Shown: positions 42,278 through 51,229, counted from the stretch's first letter. The stretch: 64,000 nt of DNA from Halalkalicoccus sp. NIPERK01 (GCF_030287405.1 NZ_JASVVV010000001.1:310001-374000), one strand, 5' to 3'. Notes: generated by a model not told the origin, from the sequence alone. Numbers and translations: made by a program.

Positions 42278-43255
42278 ATGGAGTACACCACGCTCGGATC
42301 GACGGGGATGCGCGTCAGCCGCCTCTGTCTGGGCTGTATGAGCTTCGGGGATCCCGACTGGCGCGAGTGGGTCCTCGAGGAGGACGAAAGCAGGGAGATC
42401 ATCGAGCGGGCGATCGATCTGGGGATCAACTTCTTCGACACCGCGAACATGTACTCGCGGGGCGAGTCCGAACGCATCCTCGGCACCGCCCTGGAGGGGT
42501 ACGACCGGGACTGGCCCGTCGTCGCGACCAAGGTCTACAACCCGATGGCAGAGGACAACCCCAACGCCCGCGGTCTCTCCCGCAAGGCGATCGAGCAGGA
42601 GTTGGAGAACAGCCTCGACAGGCTGGGCATGGAGACGATCGACCTCTACCAGACCCACCGCTGGGACGACGAGACGCCGATCGAGGAGACCCTGCGCGCG
42701 CTCGACGACGCGGTGCGTCGCGGGCAGGTCCGGTACGTTGGGGGATCCTCGATGTGGGCCCACCAGTTCGCCGACGCGCTGTACACGAGCGATTCCCTGG
42801 GGCTGGACCGGTTCGTCACCATGCAGAACCACTACAACCTCGTCTACCGCGAGGAAGAACGGGAGATGCTACCGCTGTGTGCGAAGGAGGGGATCGGCGT
42901 GATGCCGTGGAGCCCCCTCGCCCGCGGCTATCTCGCCCGGCCGGCCGAGGAGATCGATTCGACCGCACGCGGGGAGACGGAAGAGCACATGTACCGCCAC
43001 CCCTACCGCGAGGGAGGCGGCCGCGAGATCAACGCCCGCGTGGAGGAACTCGCCGAGGAAAACGGCGTCACGATGGCCCAGATCTCGCTCTCGTGGTTGC
43101 TCCACAAGGACTGGGTCGACGCCCCCATCGTCGGCACCACGAGCGGCGAGCACCTAGAGCAGGCCGTCGAGGCCCTCGAACTCTCGCTCCCTTCGAGCGA
43201 CATCGAGTACCTCGAGGAGCCCTACGAACCCGTGCGCGTGTCGGGTCACACCTGA
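42278..43255 (+). CDS. Aldo/keto reductase
   Basis: A 325-residue (alpha/beta)8 NADPH oxidoreductase. Catalytic tetrad by pattern: Asp and Tyr in FFDTANMYSRGESE, Lys in VVATKVYN, His in YQTHRWDDETPIEE. The C-terminal cofactor region reads IVGTTSGEHLEQAVEAL. Substrate unknown. The end of the gene is followed 2 nt later by a 98-bp inverted-arm element. Confidence 0.88.
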   Translation: MEYTTLGSTGMRVSRLCLGCMSFGDPDWREWVLEEDESREIIERAIDLGINFFDTANMYSRGESERILGTALEGYDRDWPVVATKVYNPMAEDNPNARGLSRKAIEQELENSLDRLGMETIDLYQTHRWDDETPIEETLRALDDAVRRGQVRYVGGSSMWAHQFADALYTSDSLGLDRFVTMQNHYNLVYREEEREMLPLCAKEGIGVMPWSPLARGYLARPAEEIDSTARGETEEHMYRHPYREGGGREINARVEELAEENGVTMAQISLSWLLHKDWVDAPIVGTTSGEHLEQAVEALELSLPSSDIEYLEEPYEPVRVSGHT

Positions 43256-43257
43256 TC

Positions 43258-43355
43258 GGGAGTGTCGTAGCCAACCGTCTAGTGCGATTCACGGGAGCCG
43301 ACGCCGTGTTTCGATCCCTGGGCAGGAGAATTCCATGGACCTCTACGATACTCCC
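43258..43355 (+). repeat. ~98-bp element with terminal inverted arms, copy 2
   Basis: The left arm GGGAGTGTCGTAG (43258-43270) pairs with the right arm CTACGATACTCCC (43343-43355) with one G-U pair. It aligns with 33384-33478: the left ends share TCGGGAGTRTCGTAGCCARC, the middles share CGYGTYTCGA and GGRCAGKAG, and the right ends share TCTACGATACTCC. It occupies the whole gap between two convergent genes. Confidence 0.7.
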
Positions 43356-43364
43356 CACGAGCGC

Positions 43365-43871
43365 TCACGAGCGCACCTCGTCGACGACCTCCCGGACGAC
43401 CTCGTGTTCCCCGTCGCTGTAGGCGACGAAGCGAACGTCCTCTAGAGAGCGGGGCTCGTGGGCGTCGATCGCCTCTGCGACGACGCGCGCACCCCCCCGA
43501 AGGTCGAACCCGGCGGCCCCACAGCCCAGCGCGGGAATCACCAGCGACTCACAGCCCAGTTCGTCGGCCTTCTCGAGGGCGTTGCGGGTCGCCTCGCGGA
43601 TGCTTTCTGCGGTGGCTCGCCCGTCTCCGTAGTGGGGCATCGCCGCGGCGTGGATCACGTACTCGGCGTCCAGGTCGTACGCGCCCGTTACCGCCACCCC
43701 GCCGAGATCGACCGGTCCCTTCTCCATCGCCTCCTCGTTTATCGGTCCGCCGGCGTTCCGGCGCAACGCGCCCGCGACGCCCGATCCCATCCGCAGGCTC
43801 GTCCCCGCTGCGTTGACCAGCGCATCGGCCTCCTGTCGAGCGATGTCGCCCTGAACGACGGTGAACTCCAT
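43365..43871 (-). CDS. Macro-domain ADP-ribose-binding protein
   Basis: A 168-residue macro domain with GDIARQEADALVNAAGTSLRMGSGVAGALRRNAG for ADP-ribose binding and PALGCGAAGFDL near the phosphate loop. Expected to hydrolyse ADP-ribosyl groups or O-acetyl-ADP-ribose. Start ATG 43869-43871 gives the standard MEFTVVQGDI opening. Confidence 0.9.
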   Translation of the reverse strand: MEFTVVQGDIARQEADALVNAAGTSLRMGSGVAGALRRNAGGPINEEAMEKGPVDLGGVAVTGAYDLDAEYVIHAAAMPHYGDGRATAESIREATRNALEKADELGCESLVIPALGCGAAGFDLRGGARVVAEAIDAHEPRSLEDVRFVAYSDGEHEVVREVVDEVRS

Positions 43872-43953
43872 GTCACATCCCTCGTCGTCGAGGCGGAAAA
43901 CGATGTCCCGACCCACCGGGCGAACTATGATCGTGCCACACGATACCACGAAC

Positions 43954-44244
43954 ATGACGAACCCGATCAACGCCCGCTGTACGGCCTGTGGGGCGACGTT
44001 TCCGCGGGAGGAGGCGACCACGGAGACGGAGAACGAACTGGCGTGTCCGGCGTGTGGCTGTGCCGTGGTCCGCGGAATCCCCGCACAGCACACGACGCTG
44101 ACTGCCCGAAACTCCGCCCGGTGTGGGGCCTGCGGGGCGACGTTCCCCCGAAGCGAGGCCGTCACGGAGACGAAGGGGGAACTCGCGTGTCCCGAGTGTG
44201 GCGCGAACGACGTCCGGACCGTCGAGAACTCCGACGACTCCTGA
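43954..44244 (+). CDS. Tandem duplicated zinc-ribbon protein
   Basis: A 96-residue protein made of two homologous zinc ribbons: CTACGATFPREEATTETENELACPACG and CGACGATFPRSEAVTETKGELACPECG, each with two CxxC knuckles. The repeat is also visible at DNA level (tgtggggcgacgtttccgcg versus tgcggggcgacgttcccccg). Role unknown; nucleic-acid binding is one option. Confidence 0.75.
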   Translation: MTNPINARCTACGATFPREEATTETENELACPACGCAVVRGIPAQHTTLTARNSARCGACGATFPRSEAVTETKGELACPECGANDVRTVENSDDS

Positions 44245-44289
44245 CTCGACCGACTCGGATCGTCGCCACTTCGGAGGGGTTATCAGCTA

Positions 44290-44303
44290 TTAGGCTAGCC
44301 TAA
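44290..44303 (+). promoter_or_regulatory. Perfect palindrome TTAGGCTAGCCTAA, DtxR/iron-box-like operator
   Basis: A 14-bp perfect palindrome 4 bases before the ATG at 44308, over the expected leaderless transcription start (TTATCA at 44280-44285 is a possible TATA). It matches the half-site style of DtxR-family iron operators (TTAGG..CCTAA). Haloarchaea carry DtxR-family metal regulators. Confidence 0.65.
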
Positions 44304-44307
44304 AAAC

Positions 44308-45504
44308 ATGGCGAACGACGAGACTAGCGGGACGCCGACGCGACGGAACTACGTAAAAGGGGTTGGCGGAGGCATCATCGCCGGGGCGATCGCGGGCTGT
44401 CTCGGCGGGGGTGGCGGCTCGAACGATTCGGACTCGACGGGTTCGAACGGGGACGGGGCCGTTACCGTCGAGCTCTCGCCGGTCGGCGAGGTCGAATTCG
44501 GGGCCGTCCCCGAGAGCGCCTTCACCGTTTTCCCGCAGTACGCGGACATGGCGGTCTCGCTCGGTCACGGCGGGGCGGTCAACTCGATGTTCTCGACGGA
44601 GATGGCCGGGACGATCATGAACCACTACTACGAGCGCCTTCCGGGGGTGTCCTTCGAGTGGGAGGACCTCGCAAATCCCTGGCAGAACGGGCTCCCCAAG
44701 GAGCGACTGTACGAACTCGACAGCGACGTCCATTTCGTCGATCCGACCTACGTCACCAGCCTCGAGAACTGGTCGCAGGACGATATCGACGAGATCAGCG
44801 AGGGGCTCGCCCCCTTCTTCGGCAACTTCTACAGCGGCACCCACGCCGAACCGGCCGGCGAGTACGACGGCGAGTATCGGTACTACACGCTCTGGGAGCT
44901 GTTCGGCACGGTCGCGCAGGTATTCAGGGAAGAGGAGCGCTACGAGGCGCTCGCGTCGGTCCACGAGGACCTGCTCGCGACCATCGAGGAGGGGCTGCCA
45001 CCAGAGGATGAGCGCCCCACGGCCGTTCGCGTCACCCAAAGCGGCGAGGGGTTCTACACCTATCACCTCAACAAACCCGGCTACTGGCTCGCGGACACCC
45101 GCCCGCTGGGTGCGGTCGACGCCTTCGCCGAGGAGGACTGGTCGGCGCTGTGGGGCACCGTCGGCTACGAGGCGATGCTCGAGGCCGACCCCGACGTGAT
45201 CCTCCACCTCTGGGGGCTCGGCCCGGACTACGACATGGGACAGGTCCGCGATGACCTCGAGTCCCATCCGGTCGGCAGTCAGCTCTCGGCGGTCGAAAAC
45301 GACCGCGTCTACCCCGCCGGGATGCGCTATCAGGGCCCGATCATGAACCTCTTCCAGCTCGAGATGGGCGCAAAGCAGCTCTATCCCGACGTCTTCGGCG
45401 AGTGGCCCGAGTACGCCGAGGGCGAACCCTACCCGGCGATCCCCGCCGAGGAGCGGTTGTTCGACCGTGAGCGCGTCGCCGGGATCGTCACCGGCGAGGA
45501 CTGA
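44308..45504 (+). CDS. Iron-siderophore-type ABC binding lipoprotein (orphan)
   Basis: A 398-residue exported protein with twin Arg (PTRRNYVKGVGGG), lipobox (IAGAIAGC) and a Gly/Ser/Asp linker. The mature domain resembles class III periplasmic metal/siderophore-binding proteins (DVHFVDPTYVTSLENWSQDDIDEI; ADPDVILHLWG; VENDRVYPAG). No permease or ATPase genes adjoin. The DtxR-like palindrome at its start suggests repression by iron. Confidence 0.8.
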   Translation: MANDETSGTPTRRNYVKGVGGGIIAGAIAGCLGGGGGSNDSDSTGSNGDGAVTVELSPVGEVEFGAVPESAFTVFPQYADMAVSLGHGGAVNSMFSTEMAGTIMNHYYERLPGVSFEWEDLANPWQNGLPKERLYELDSDVHFVDPTYVTSLENWSQDDIDEISEGLAPFFGNFYSGTHAEPAGEYDGEYRYYTLWELFGTVAQVFREEERYEALASVHEDLLATIEEGLPPEDERPTAVRVTQSGEGFYTYHLNKPGYWLADTRPLGAVDAFAEEDWSALWGTVGYEAMLEADPDVILHLWGLGPDYDMGQVRDDLESHPVGSQLSAVENDRVYPAGMRYQGPIMNLFQLEMGAKQLYPDVFGEWPEYAEGEPYPAIPAEERLFDRERVAGIVTGED

Positions 45505-45620
45505 ACTGACCCCGGGCCGTCTTCGCCTCGAAGCGATATTTCGTATCGCAGTCGAACGTTTATCACCCCCGTGATGTCGCTTCTCGTGGCTTTTTGCCCC
45601 TCCTCGACGTAGTCGAACCC

Positions 45621-46322
45621 ATGTCCGCTACGTACGGCGATCTGACGGTCGATTGGCTCGGATACGCGACCTCGCGGATCACCGACGGAGAACGGGTCGT
45701 CTACATCGACCCCGGCCGGTACGGCGTTCTCGACGACTACGACGCGCGCGACGGCGACCTCGTTCTCGTTACTCACGACGACCACTACGACCCCGACGGG
45801 ATCGAGCGGGTTGCGGCGGACGACGCCGTCGTCTGCGTCTTCGAGGGGATCCATAGTGAAGAAATCGACCGGGAGTCGCGCCCGGTCGAGGACCTCGATT
45901 ACGAGATCCGGCGGGTCGGGATCGGCGACGCCTTCGAGATCGACGGGATCGGAATCGAGGCGATTAGCGCCTACAACACGCCCGAGGGGCACGTCCGCGG
46001 GGACGGCACGCCGTATCATCCCGAGGGCGAGGGTGTCGGGTACCTGCTTGATTTCGCCGGGGTCTCGGTCTTCTACCCCGGCGACAGCGACGTCGTCGCC
46101 GAGTACGAGGGGCTCTCTGCCGACGTCTTTCTCGCGCCCATCGACGACGCCTTCACGATGTCGCCCGACTCGATCGTGGACCTCGCCGAGCGGATCGGCG
46201 CCGATCTCGTGGTGCCGGTCCACTACGACACCTTCGAGGCGCTCGAAGCGAACGCCGAGGCCTTCGCCGCGGACGCCCGCGACCGGGGACTGGCCGTCGA
46301 GATACTCCTGCCCGAGGCCTAA
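45621..46322 (+). CDS. Metallo-beta-lactamase-fold hydrolase
   Basis: A 233-residue MBL-fold protein of the UlaG-like subgroup. Metal motif THDDHYDPDG near residue 53, Asp in YPGDSDVV, and a later His in VVPVHYDTFE. Probably hydrolyses phosphoester or lactone substrates; specificity unknown. Start ATG 45621 gives MSATYGDLTVDWLGYATSRI, the usual opening. Confidence 0.83.
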   Translation: MSATYGDLTVDWLGYATSRITDGERVVYIDPGRYGVLDDYDARDGDLVLVTHDDHYDPDGIERVAADDAVVCVFEGIHSEEIDRESRPVEDLDYEIRRVGIGDAFEIDGIGIEAISAYNTPEGHVRGDGTPYHPEGEGVGYLLDFAGVSVFYPGDSDVVAEYEGLSADVFLAPIDDAFTMSPDSIVDLAERIGADLVVPVHYDTFEALEANAEAFAADARDRGLAVEILLPEA

Positions 46323-46361
46323 TCCAGACCCTTCATTTCCCCCGGGTCCGAACGGCAGGTA

Positions 46362-46823
46362 ATGCGCTCGCTCCACCCCCGGATCCGGATCGTCTGGGTG
46401 CTTCAGGCCGTACTCTCGGCGGCGATACTCGCGGCGGTCGTCGGCGCGGTCGGCGTCTTCGCGCTCGATCTCGGGATCTGGTTGCCGGTCGCCGCCTTCG
46501 CCGGACTGTTCGTCCTCTTTGGCGCCCACGGCCTGCTTCGCTATCGAGTCTGGCGCTACGAGGTCCGCGAGGACGCGCTGTACCTCGAACGCGGCGTCTT
46601 CACGCGCGTGAAGACGGTCGTTCCGTTCGTCCGGATCCAGCACGTCGACTCCCGGCGAAGCCCGCTCGAACGCGCGACCGGACTCGCGAGCACCGTCGTC
46701 TACACCGCGGGTTCGCGGGGCGCGGACGTGACAGTGCCGGGCCTCACCCCCGAGGGTGCCGACGACCTCCAGCGCCGCCTGAAGGCGCTCGCGATCGACG
46801 CCGAGGGTGACGACGCCGTATGA
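46362..46823 (+). CDS. PH-domain membrane protein, YdbS-like
   Basis: A 153-residue protein: two transmembrane helices (about 14-62) and a bacterial-type PH (bPH2) domain (YEVREDALYLERGVFTRVKTVVPFVRIQHVDSRRSPLERATGLAS). The stop overlaps the next start by ATGA (46820-46823). In bacteria YdbS/YdbT pairs act at the membrane; function in archaea unknown. Confidence 0.83.
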   Translation: MRSLHPRIRIVWVLQAVLSAAILAAVVGAVGVFALDLGIWLPVAAFAGLFVLFGAHGLLRYRVWRYEVREDALYLERGVFTRVKTVVPFVRIQHVDSRRSPLERATGLASTVVYTAGSRGADVTVPGLTPEGADDLQRRLKALAIDAEGDDAV

Positions 46824-48331
46824 GCCACCTCCACCCGCTGTCGATCCCCTACCGGGTCGTCCAGGCGGTGCTTGGCTACGTCCCCCTCGTCTTCTTCGCC
46901 GCCATCGCCTCGGGGCCCGCGCTCGGGGGCGCCGGCCTCGCGCTCGCGACGCTCGCGGCCGTCGTCGGGTTCGGTGGGATCGTCGCCTGGCAGGTCGCCT
47001 ACTACAAACGCTTCGAGTACGAGACCACGCCCGACACGTTCGATGTCCGCTCGGGGGTCGTCTCCCGGCGCAACCGCGAGATACCCTACCGGCGGGTCCA
47101 GAACGTCGACATCTCGCGCAACGTCGTCCAGCGCGCGCTCGAGATCGCCGAACTCCGCGTCGAGACCGCCGGCGGCGGCGAGACCGAGGCCGTCCTCCGA
47201 TACGTCGGCTACGAGGAGGCCAAACGCCTCCAGAACGAACTCCGGCGACGAAAGAGCGCCGAGGAAGCCGGGATCGGGGAGGCCGTCGAGCGCGAGCGCG
47301 CGCTGTACGCGATCACGCCCGAGGACCTCGCGGTGCTCGCGGTCGCCTCCTTCGACCTCCGGTTGGCCTCGTTTCTCTCCGTGCTCCTCTCGCTGGCCGG
47401 GCCGCCCGTGTTGATCCGGATCCTCACCGACCTGCCGATCAGCCCGCTGCTCGTCGTCGGCGCGGTGATCGTTCTCGTGGTGGTCGCCTCGGCGCTGGTG
47501 AGCGGCGCGAGCGCCGTCTTCAGCACCTACGGCTTCCGACTCGTCCAGTCGGGCGACGAGTTGCGCTACGAACGGGGGCTGGTCCAGCGCTTCGACGGCT
47601 CGATCCCGCTCGACAAGGTCCAGACGCTCGTGCTCCGCGAGAACCTCCTCAAACGCTGGCTGGGCTACGCGAGCCTCGCCGTCGAGACCGCCGGCTACGC
47701 CCCCGGACAGGGCGGGAACGTCGGCTCCGAGTCCGCCGTGCCGATCGCTCGCCGGGGGACCACGTGGGGGATCGCCCGCGAGATCGAGCCGTTCGAGGAC
47801 CCCGAGATCGTCCGGCCGCCCAAGCGCGCCCGCAGGCGCTACGCGTTCAGATACCTGCTCGTGCTGGGCGTCCTCGCCGGGGCGCTCTACGCGGGGACGC
47901 TCGTGCTCGGCCTGCAGATGTACTGGTACGCCCTCCTCGCCGGCGTGCCCCTCGCGCCGGTCGCCGCCCATTACAAGTGGAAGTCCCGCGGGTACTTCCT
48001 CGGCGCGGACCACGTCGTCGTCCGAACGGGCTTCTGGCACCGTACCACGCGGGTCGTGCCGTACTACCGCGTCCAGAACGCCATCGAGACGCAGACGATC
48101 CTCCAGCGCCGCTGGCGGCTCGCGTCCGTGCTGGTCGATACCGCGGGGACGGGTAGCCTCATCGGCGGCGACGCCCGAGCGCTCGACCTCGACGAGGAGG
48201 AGGCGACGGAGGTGCGCGAGACGGTCGCCGACCGGCTCCAGACCGCCCTCCGACAGCGAACGCGCGAGGCCGCCCGCGCCGAGCGCGAACGGCGGATCGA
48301 CCGGGCGATCCCGCGGTTCGAATCGGTATGA
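46820..48331 (+). CDS. Multi-PH-domain membrane protein, YdbT-like
   Basis: A 503-residue protein with paired transmembrane helices alternating with three bPH2-type domains (VSRRNREIPYRRVQNVDISRN near 80; LVQRFDGSIPLDKVQTLVLRENLLKR near 255; FWHRTTRVVPYYRVQNAIETQTILQRR near 410). It overlaps both neighbours by ATGA, so translation of the three genes is coupled. Confidence 0.85.
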   Translation: MSHLHPLSIPYRVVQAVLGYVPLVFFAAIASGPALGGAGLALATLAAVVGFGGIVAWQVAYYKRFEYETTPDTFDVRSGVVSRRNREIPYRRVQNVDISRNVVQRALEIAELRVETAGGGETEAVLRYVGYEEAKRLQNELRRRKSAEEAGIGEAVERERALYAITPEDLAVLAVASFDLRLASFLSVLLSLAGPPVLIRILTDLPISPLLVVGAVIVLVVVASALVSGASAVFSTYGFRLVQSGDELRYERGLVQRFDGSIPLDKVQTLVLRENLLKRWLGYASLAVETAGYAPGQGGNVGSESAVPIARRGTTWGIAREIEPFEDPEIVRPPKRARRRYAFRYLLVLGVLAGALYAGTLVLGLQMYWYALLAGVPLAPVAAHYKWKSRGYFLGADHVVVRTGFWHRTTRVVPYYRVQNAIETQTILQRRWRLASVLVDTAGTGSLIGGDARALDLDEEEATEVRETVADRLQTALRQRTREAARAERERRIDRAIPRFESV

Positions 48332-48918
48332 GACGCCTCGATCGCGTCGGACGGGCGTCGGCGTCCCTCGCTCCCGCCGTCGCCGTCGTCGCCATCCTCG
48401 GCGCGGCGCTGGTGGCCCCGGAGTTCTCGTGGACGGACGGCGCCCTCTCCGACCTCGGCGCGCCGGGCACGCCGACCGCGTGGCTCTTCAACGGCGGGCT
48501 GGTCCTCGCCGCACTCCTCGGGGTCCCGTTCGCGACGGCGCTGGCGGCCGGGGCCCGAACCCGCCTCGATGGCCTCGCGGCCGCCTCGTTGGTCGTCACC
48601 CTCGCGCTGCTGGCGGGCGTCGGCCTGTTCCCGAGCGGCCATCCCCTCCACCTCCCGGTCGCGGTCGGGTTCTATCTGGGGGCGACGCTCGCCCTCTGGA
48701 TCGACGGCACTTCGAGCGTCGTCGTCGGGGAACCGCGCTTCGGCCTCGGGACGATCTGGCTCGCCAACCTGCACGTCCTCCAGTGGCTCGCGTGGGCCGT
48801 CGGCCTCCGCGCGGGGTCGGGACTCGCCGTCCCCGAGGCGATCGGTGCGGCGCTCTTCGCGGCGTGGGTGCTCGCGCGCGGGCGTCGGATGGGCCTCGCA
48901 ACCACAGCCGCTTTATGA
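48328..48918 (+). CDS. DUF998-family membrane protein
   Basis: A 196-residue protein with about six transmembrane helices and the DUF998-like motif FSWTDGALSDLGAPGTPTAWLFNGGLVLAAL. ATGA overlap with the PH-domain gene. Function unknown. Confidence 0.78.
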   Translation: MRRLDRVGRASASLAPAVAVVAILGAALVAPEFSWTDGALSDLGAPGTPTAWLFNGGLVLAALLGVPFATALAAGARTRLDGLAAASLVVTLALLAGVGLFPSGHPLHLPVAVGFYLGATLALWIDGTSSVVVGEPRFGLGTIWLANLHVLQWLAWAVGLRAGSGLAVPEAIGAALFAAWVLARGRRMGLATTAAL

Positions 48919-48939
48919 GTGGCGCGTGGATTCGGAGGT

Positions 48940-49758
48940 ATGCCAGGATCGCTACCCGCCCTGGGTTTCGGGACGTACAAGCTCGAAGACCCGGAGACGT
49001 GTGTCGAAAGCGTTCAGCGCGCCCTCGACGTGGGCTATCGTCACATCGACACGGCACAGGTCTACGAGAACGAGGAGTACGTCGGCGACGCGATCGCAGA
49101 GAGCGGCGTCGATCGCGAGGACGTGTTCCTCGCGACCAAGGTCGGAACCGATAACCTCGCCTACGAGGACGCCCTCGAATCCGTCGAGGAGAGCCGGGAC
49201 AAACTCGGCGTCGACACCATCGATCTCCTCTACGTCCACTGGCCGACCGGCGAGTACGACCCCGAGGGGACGCTGGCGGCGTTCGACGACCTCGTCGAGA
49301 ACGGCACGATCGAGCACGTCGGCCTGAGCAACTTCCGGATCGACCAGCTCGAAGAGGCCCAAGCGATCCTCGACGCGCCGGTCTTCGCCCACCAGGTCGA
49401 GTGCCACCCCCTCCTACCACAGGAGCGCCTCGCGACGTTCGCGGCGGAGACCGACCACCACCTCGTCGCCTACTCGCCCATCGCCCGCGGCGAGGTGACC
49501 GAAATCCCCGAGATCAACGACGTCGCGGGCAACCACAACGCCACGCCCGCACAGGTCGCACTGGCGTGGCTGATCGAGCGCGGGATCTACCCCATCCCGA
49601 AGGCACGCGGGGACCACATCGAGGAGAACTACCGCGCGCTCGACCTCGTCGACGACCTCACCGAGGCCGACGTGGCGAAGATAAACGACCTCGACGACCG
49701 CGAGCGGATGATCGACCCCGAGAGCGCGCCGTGGAACGAACCGCCGGCCGCGGAGTGA
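48940..49758 (+). CDS. Aldo/keto reductase
   Basis: A 272-residue reductase: Asp and Tyr in YRHIDTAQVYENEEYVG, Lys in FLATKVGTD, His in LLYVHWPTG; cofactor region IPIPKARGDHIEENYRAL. An upstream GGAGGT sets the start at 48940 (MPGSLPALGFGTYKL). Related to 2,5-diketo-D-gluconate reductase-type enzymes. Overlaps the HAD gene by one base. Confidence 0.9.
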   Translation: MPGSLPALGFGTYKLEDPETCVESVQRALDVGYRHIDTAQVYENEEYVGDAIAESGVDREDVFLATKVGTDNLAYEDALESVEESRDKLGVDTIDLLYVHWPTGEYDPEGTLAAFDDLVENGTIEHVGLSNFRIDQLEEAQAILDAPVFAHQVECHPLLPQERLATFAAETDHHLVAYSPIARGEVTEIPEINDVAGNHNATPAQVALAWLIERGIYPIPKARGDHIEENYRALDLVDDLTEADVAKINDLDDRERMIDPESAPWNEPPAAE

Positions 49759-50537
49759 TGGGACACGCGGGAGTCGTCCTCGACGTTGACGGGACGCTGA
49801 TCCGCGGCAGCGAACCGATCCCGGGCGCGGTCGAGGCCGTGGCTCGCCTGCGCGAGGCCGGCCTCTCCCCGGCGTTCGTCTCGAACAACCCGATCCGCAC
49901 CCGCGAGGCCTACGCCGACCGCCTCGCCCGCCACGGCTTCGTCCTCGATCCGGCGGAACTGATCACCGCGGGGACGATCACCGCGGAGGTCCTCGCGCGC
50001 GAACACGCCGCCCACACCCTCTACGTGATCGGCGAGGACGGCCTCGAGGAGCAACTCACGGAGGCGGGCCTCGAGACGACCGCCGACTACGCACGCGCGG
50101 ACGTCCTCGTCGCTTCGATCGACCGCGACTTTTCCTACGAGGCGTTGACTCACGCGCTGTGGGCGCTCTCGAACCCCGAGGTCCGGTTCGTCGGCACCGA
50201 CCCCGACCGGACGATCCCGACCGAAGACCGTGAAGTTCCGGGGTCGGGCGCGATCATCAACGCCATCGCGGGGGTCGCGGGCAGGGATCCCGACGCGATC
50301 ATGGGCAAACCCGCGCCGAGCGCGGTCGAGTCCATCGAGCGCACGCTCGGGGTCCGAGCGGAGGACTGCCTGATCGTCGGCGACCGACTCGATACGGACA
50401 TCGCGATGGGCGAGCGCGCGGGCATGACCACCGCGTTGGTGCGGACGGGCGTCACCGACGCGCGAACGCTCGCCGCCTCGGAGGTCGAACCCGATCACGT
50501 ACTGGGGTCGATCGCGGAGATCGACTCGCTGCTCTAG
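49758..50537 (+). CDS. HAD-IIA family phosphatase
   Basis: A 259-residue haloacid-dehalogenase hydrolase of the NagD/PGP type. Motif I is LDVDGTLIRGSEPIPGA, motif II is FVSNNPIRTRE, and motifs III/IV are IMGKPAPSAVE and IVGDRLDTDIAMGERAGM. Likely a phosphoglycolate- or nucleotide-type phosphatase. Its stop shares CTAG with the convergent DUF457 gene. Confidence 0.9.
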   Translation: MGHAGVVLDVDGTLIRGSEPIPGAVEAVARLREAGLSPAFVSNNPIRTREAYADRLARHGFVLDPAELITAGTITAEVLAREHAAHTLYVIGEDGLEEQLTEAGLETTADYARADVLVASIDRDFSYEALTHALWALSNPEVRFVGTDPDRTIPTEDREVPGSGAIINAIAGVAGRDPDAIMGKPAPSAVESIERTLGVRAEDCLIVGDRLDTDIAMGERAGMTTALVRTGVTDARTLAASEVEPDHVLGSIAEIDSLL

Positions 50538-51022
50538 AGCCCCGCCGTGACGACCAGTACGGCGGTCACGGCGGCGATCCCCACGGCCAGAAGCAGGTAG
50601 TTGGCGATCGGGTTCTTCGCACGAACGATGCCCGCCGAGTAGTGCCACCGCGAGAGGGGCCATAACGGACGAATGCCCATCGGCGTGATCGAATCCGCGG
50701 CGAGATGGGAGAGGACGGCGAGCGCCCCGACGACGAACGCGAACGTCGCCATCACCGTCGCGGAGAGTCCGACGAACGCCTCGCCGAAGACGAACCCCGC
50801 GGCCCCGAGGATCCCGCCGATCAGGAGGGCGAACACCACCGAGTGGGTGGGGCCGCGGTGGGCGACGAGCGGCAGTCGGTGGTCGCAGTCCGGCAGCGTC
50901 GCGAGCGAGACCATCCCGACGCCCCCGAGGACGGCGAGTTCGTCGAGACCCGCGACCAGGAGGGCGAGGCCGACCGGCGAGTACACCAGCAACGCGGTGC
51001 CGACGTGACCCGGCGCGTGCAT
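50534..51022 (-). CDS. DUF457/YdjM-like membrane-bound hydrolase
   Basis: A 162-residue protein with about four transmembrane helices. Conserved metal-type residues are HAPGHVGTALL at the N-terminus, LPDCDHRLPLVAHRGPTHSVVFALL, and LSHLAADSITPMGIRPLWPLSRW, the pattern of the LexA-binding/YdjM metal-dependent hydrolase family. Function unknown. Confidence 0.85.
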   Translation of the reverse strand: MHAPGHVGTALLVYSPVGLALLVAGLDELAVLGGVGMVSLATLPDCDHRLPLVAHRGPTHSVVFALLIGGILGAAGFVFGEAFVGLSATVMATFAFVVGALAVLSHLAADSITPMGIRPLWPLSRWHYSAGIVRAKNPIANYLLLAVGIAAVTAVLVVTAGL

Positions 51023-51109
51023 GACTGTGATTGGCGTCCGTGGATATATTACTCCGTCCCTCCCCGGCCGATCGGTACCGTTAGGACTCCCGCGGACGAA
51101 TCGCACCCG

Positions 51110-51229
51110 ATGGCGCTCGAATCGGTCCTCGACCTCCTGGGACCGTTCCTCATCCCGGTCGTGATCTTCGCCGTCGGCGCGGTCGGCTACAGCGTTCTCG
51201 TCCTCCTGAGTCGGCGTGGCTGGCTGTAG
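51110..51229 (+). CDS. 39-residue single-helix membrane protein
   Basis: A small frame MALESVLDLLGPFLIPVVIF, continuing through a hydrophobic helix to LSRRGWL. It has haloarchaeal start context after a short intergenic region and no competing gene. Confidence is limited by size. Confidence 0.5.
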   Translation: MALESVLDLLGPFLIPVVIFAVGAVGYSVLVLLSRRGWL

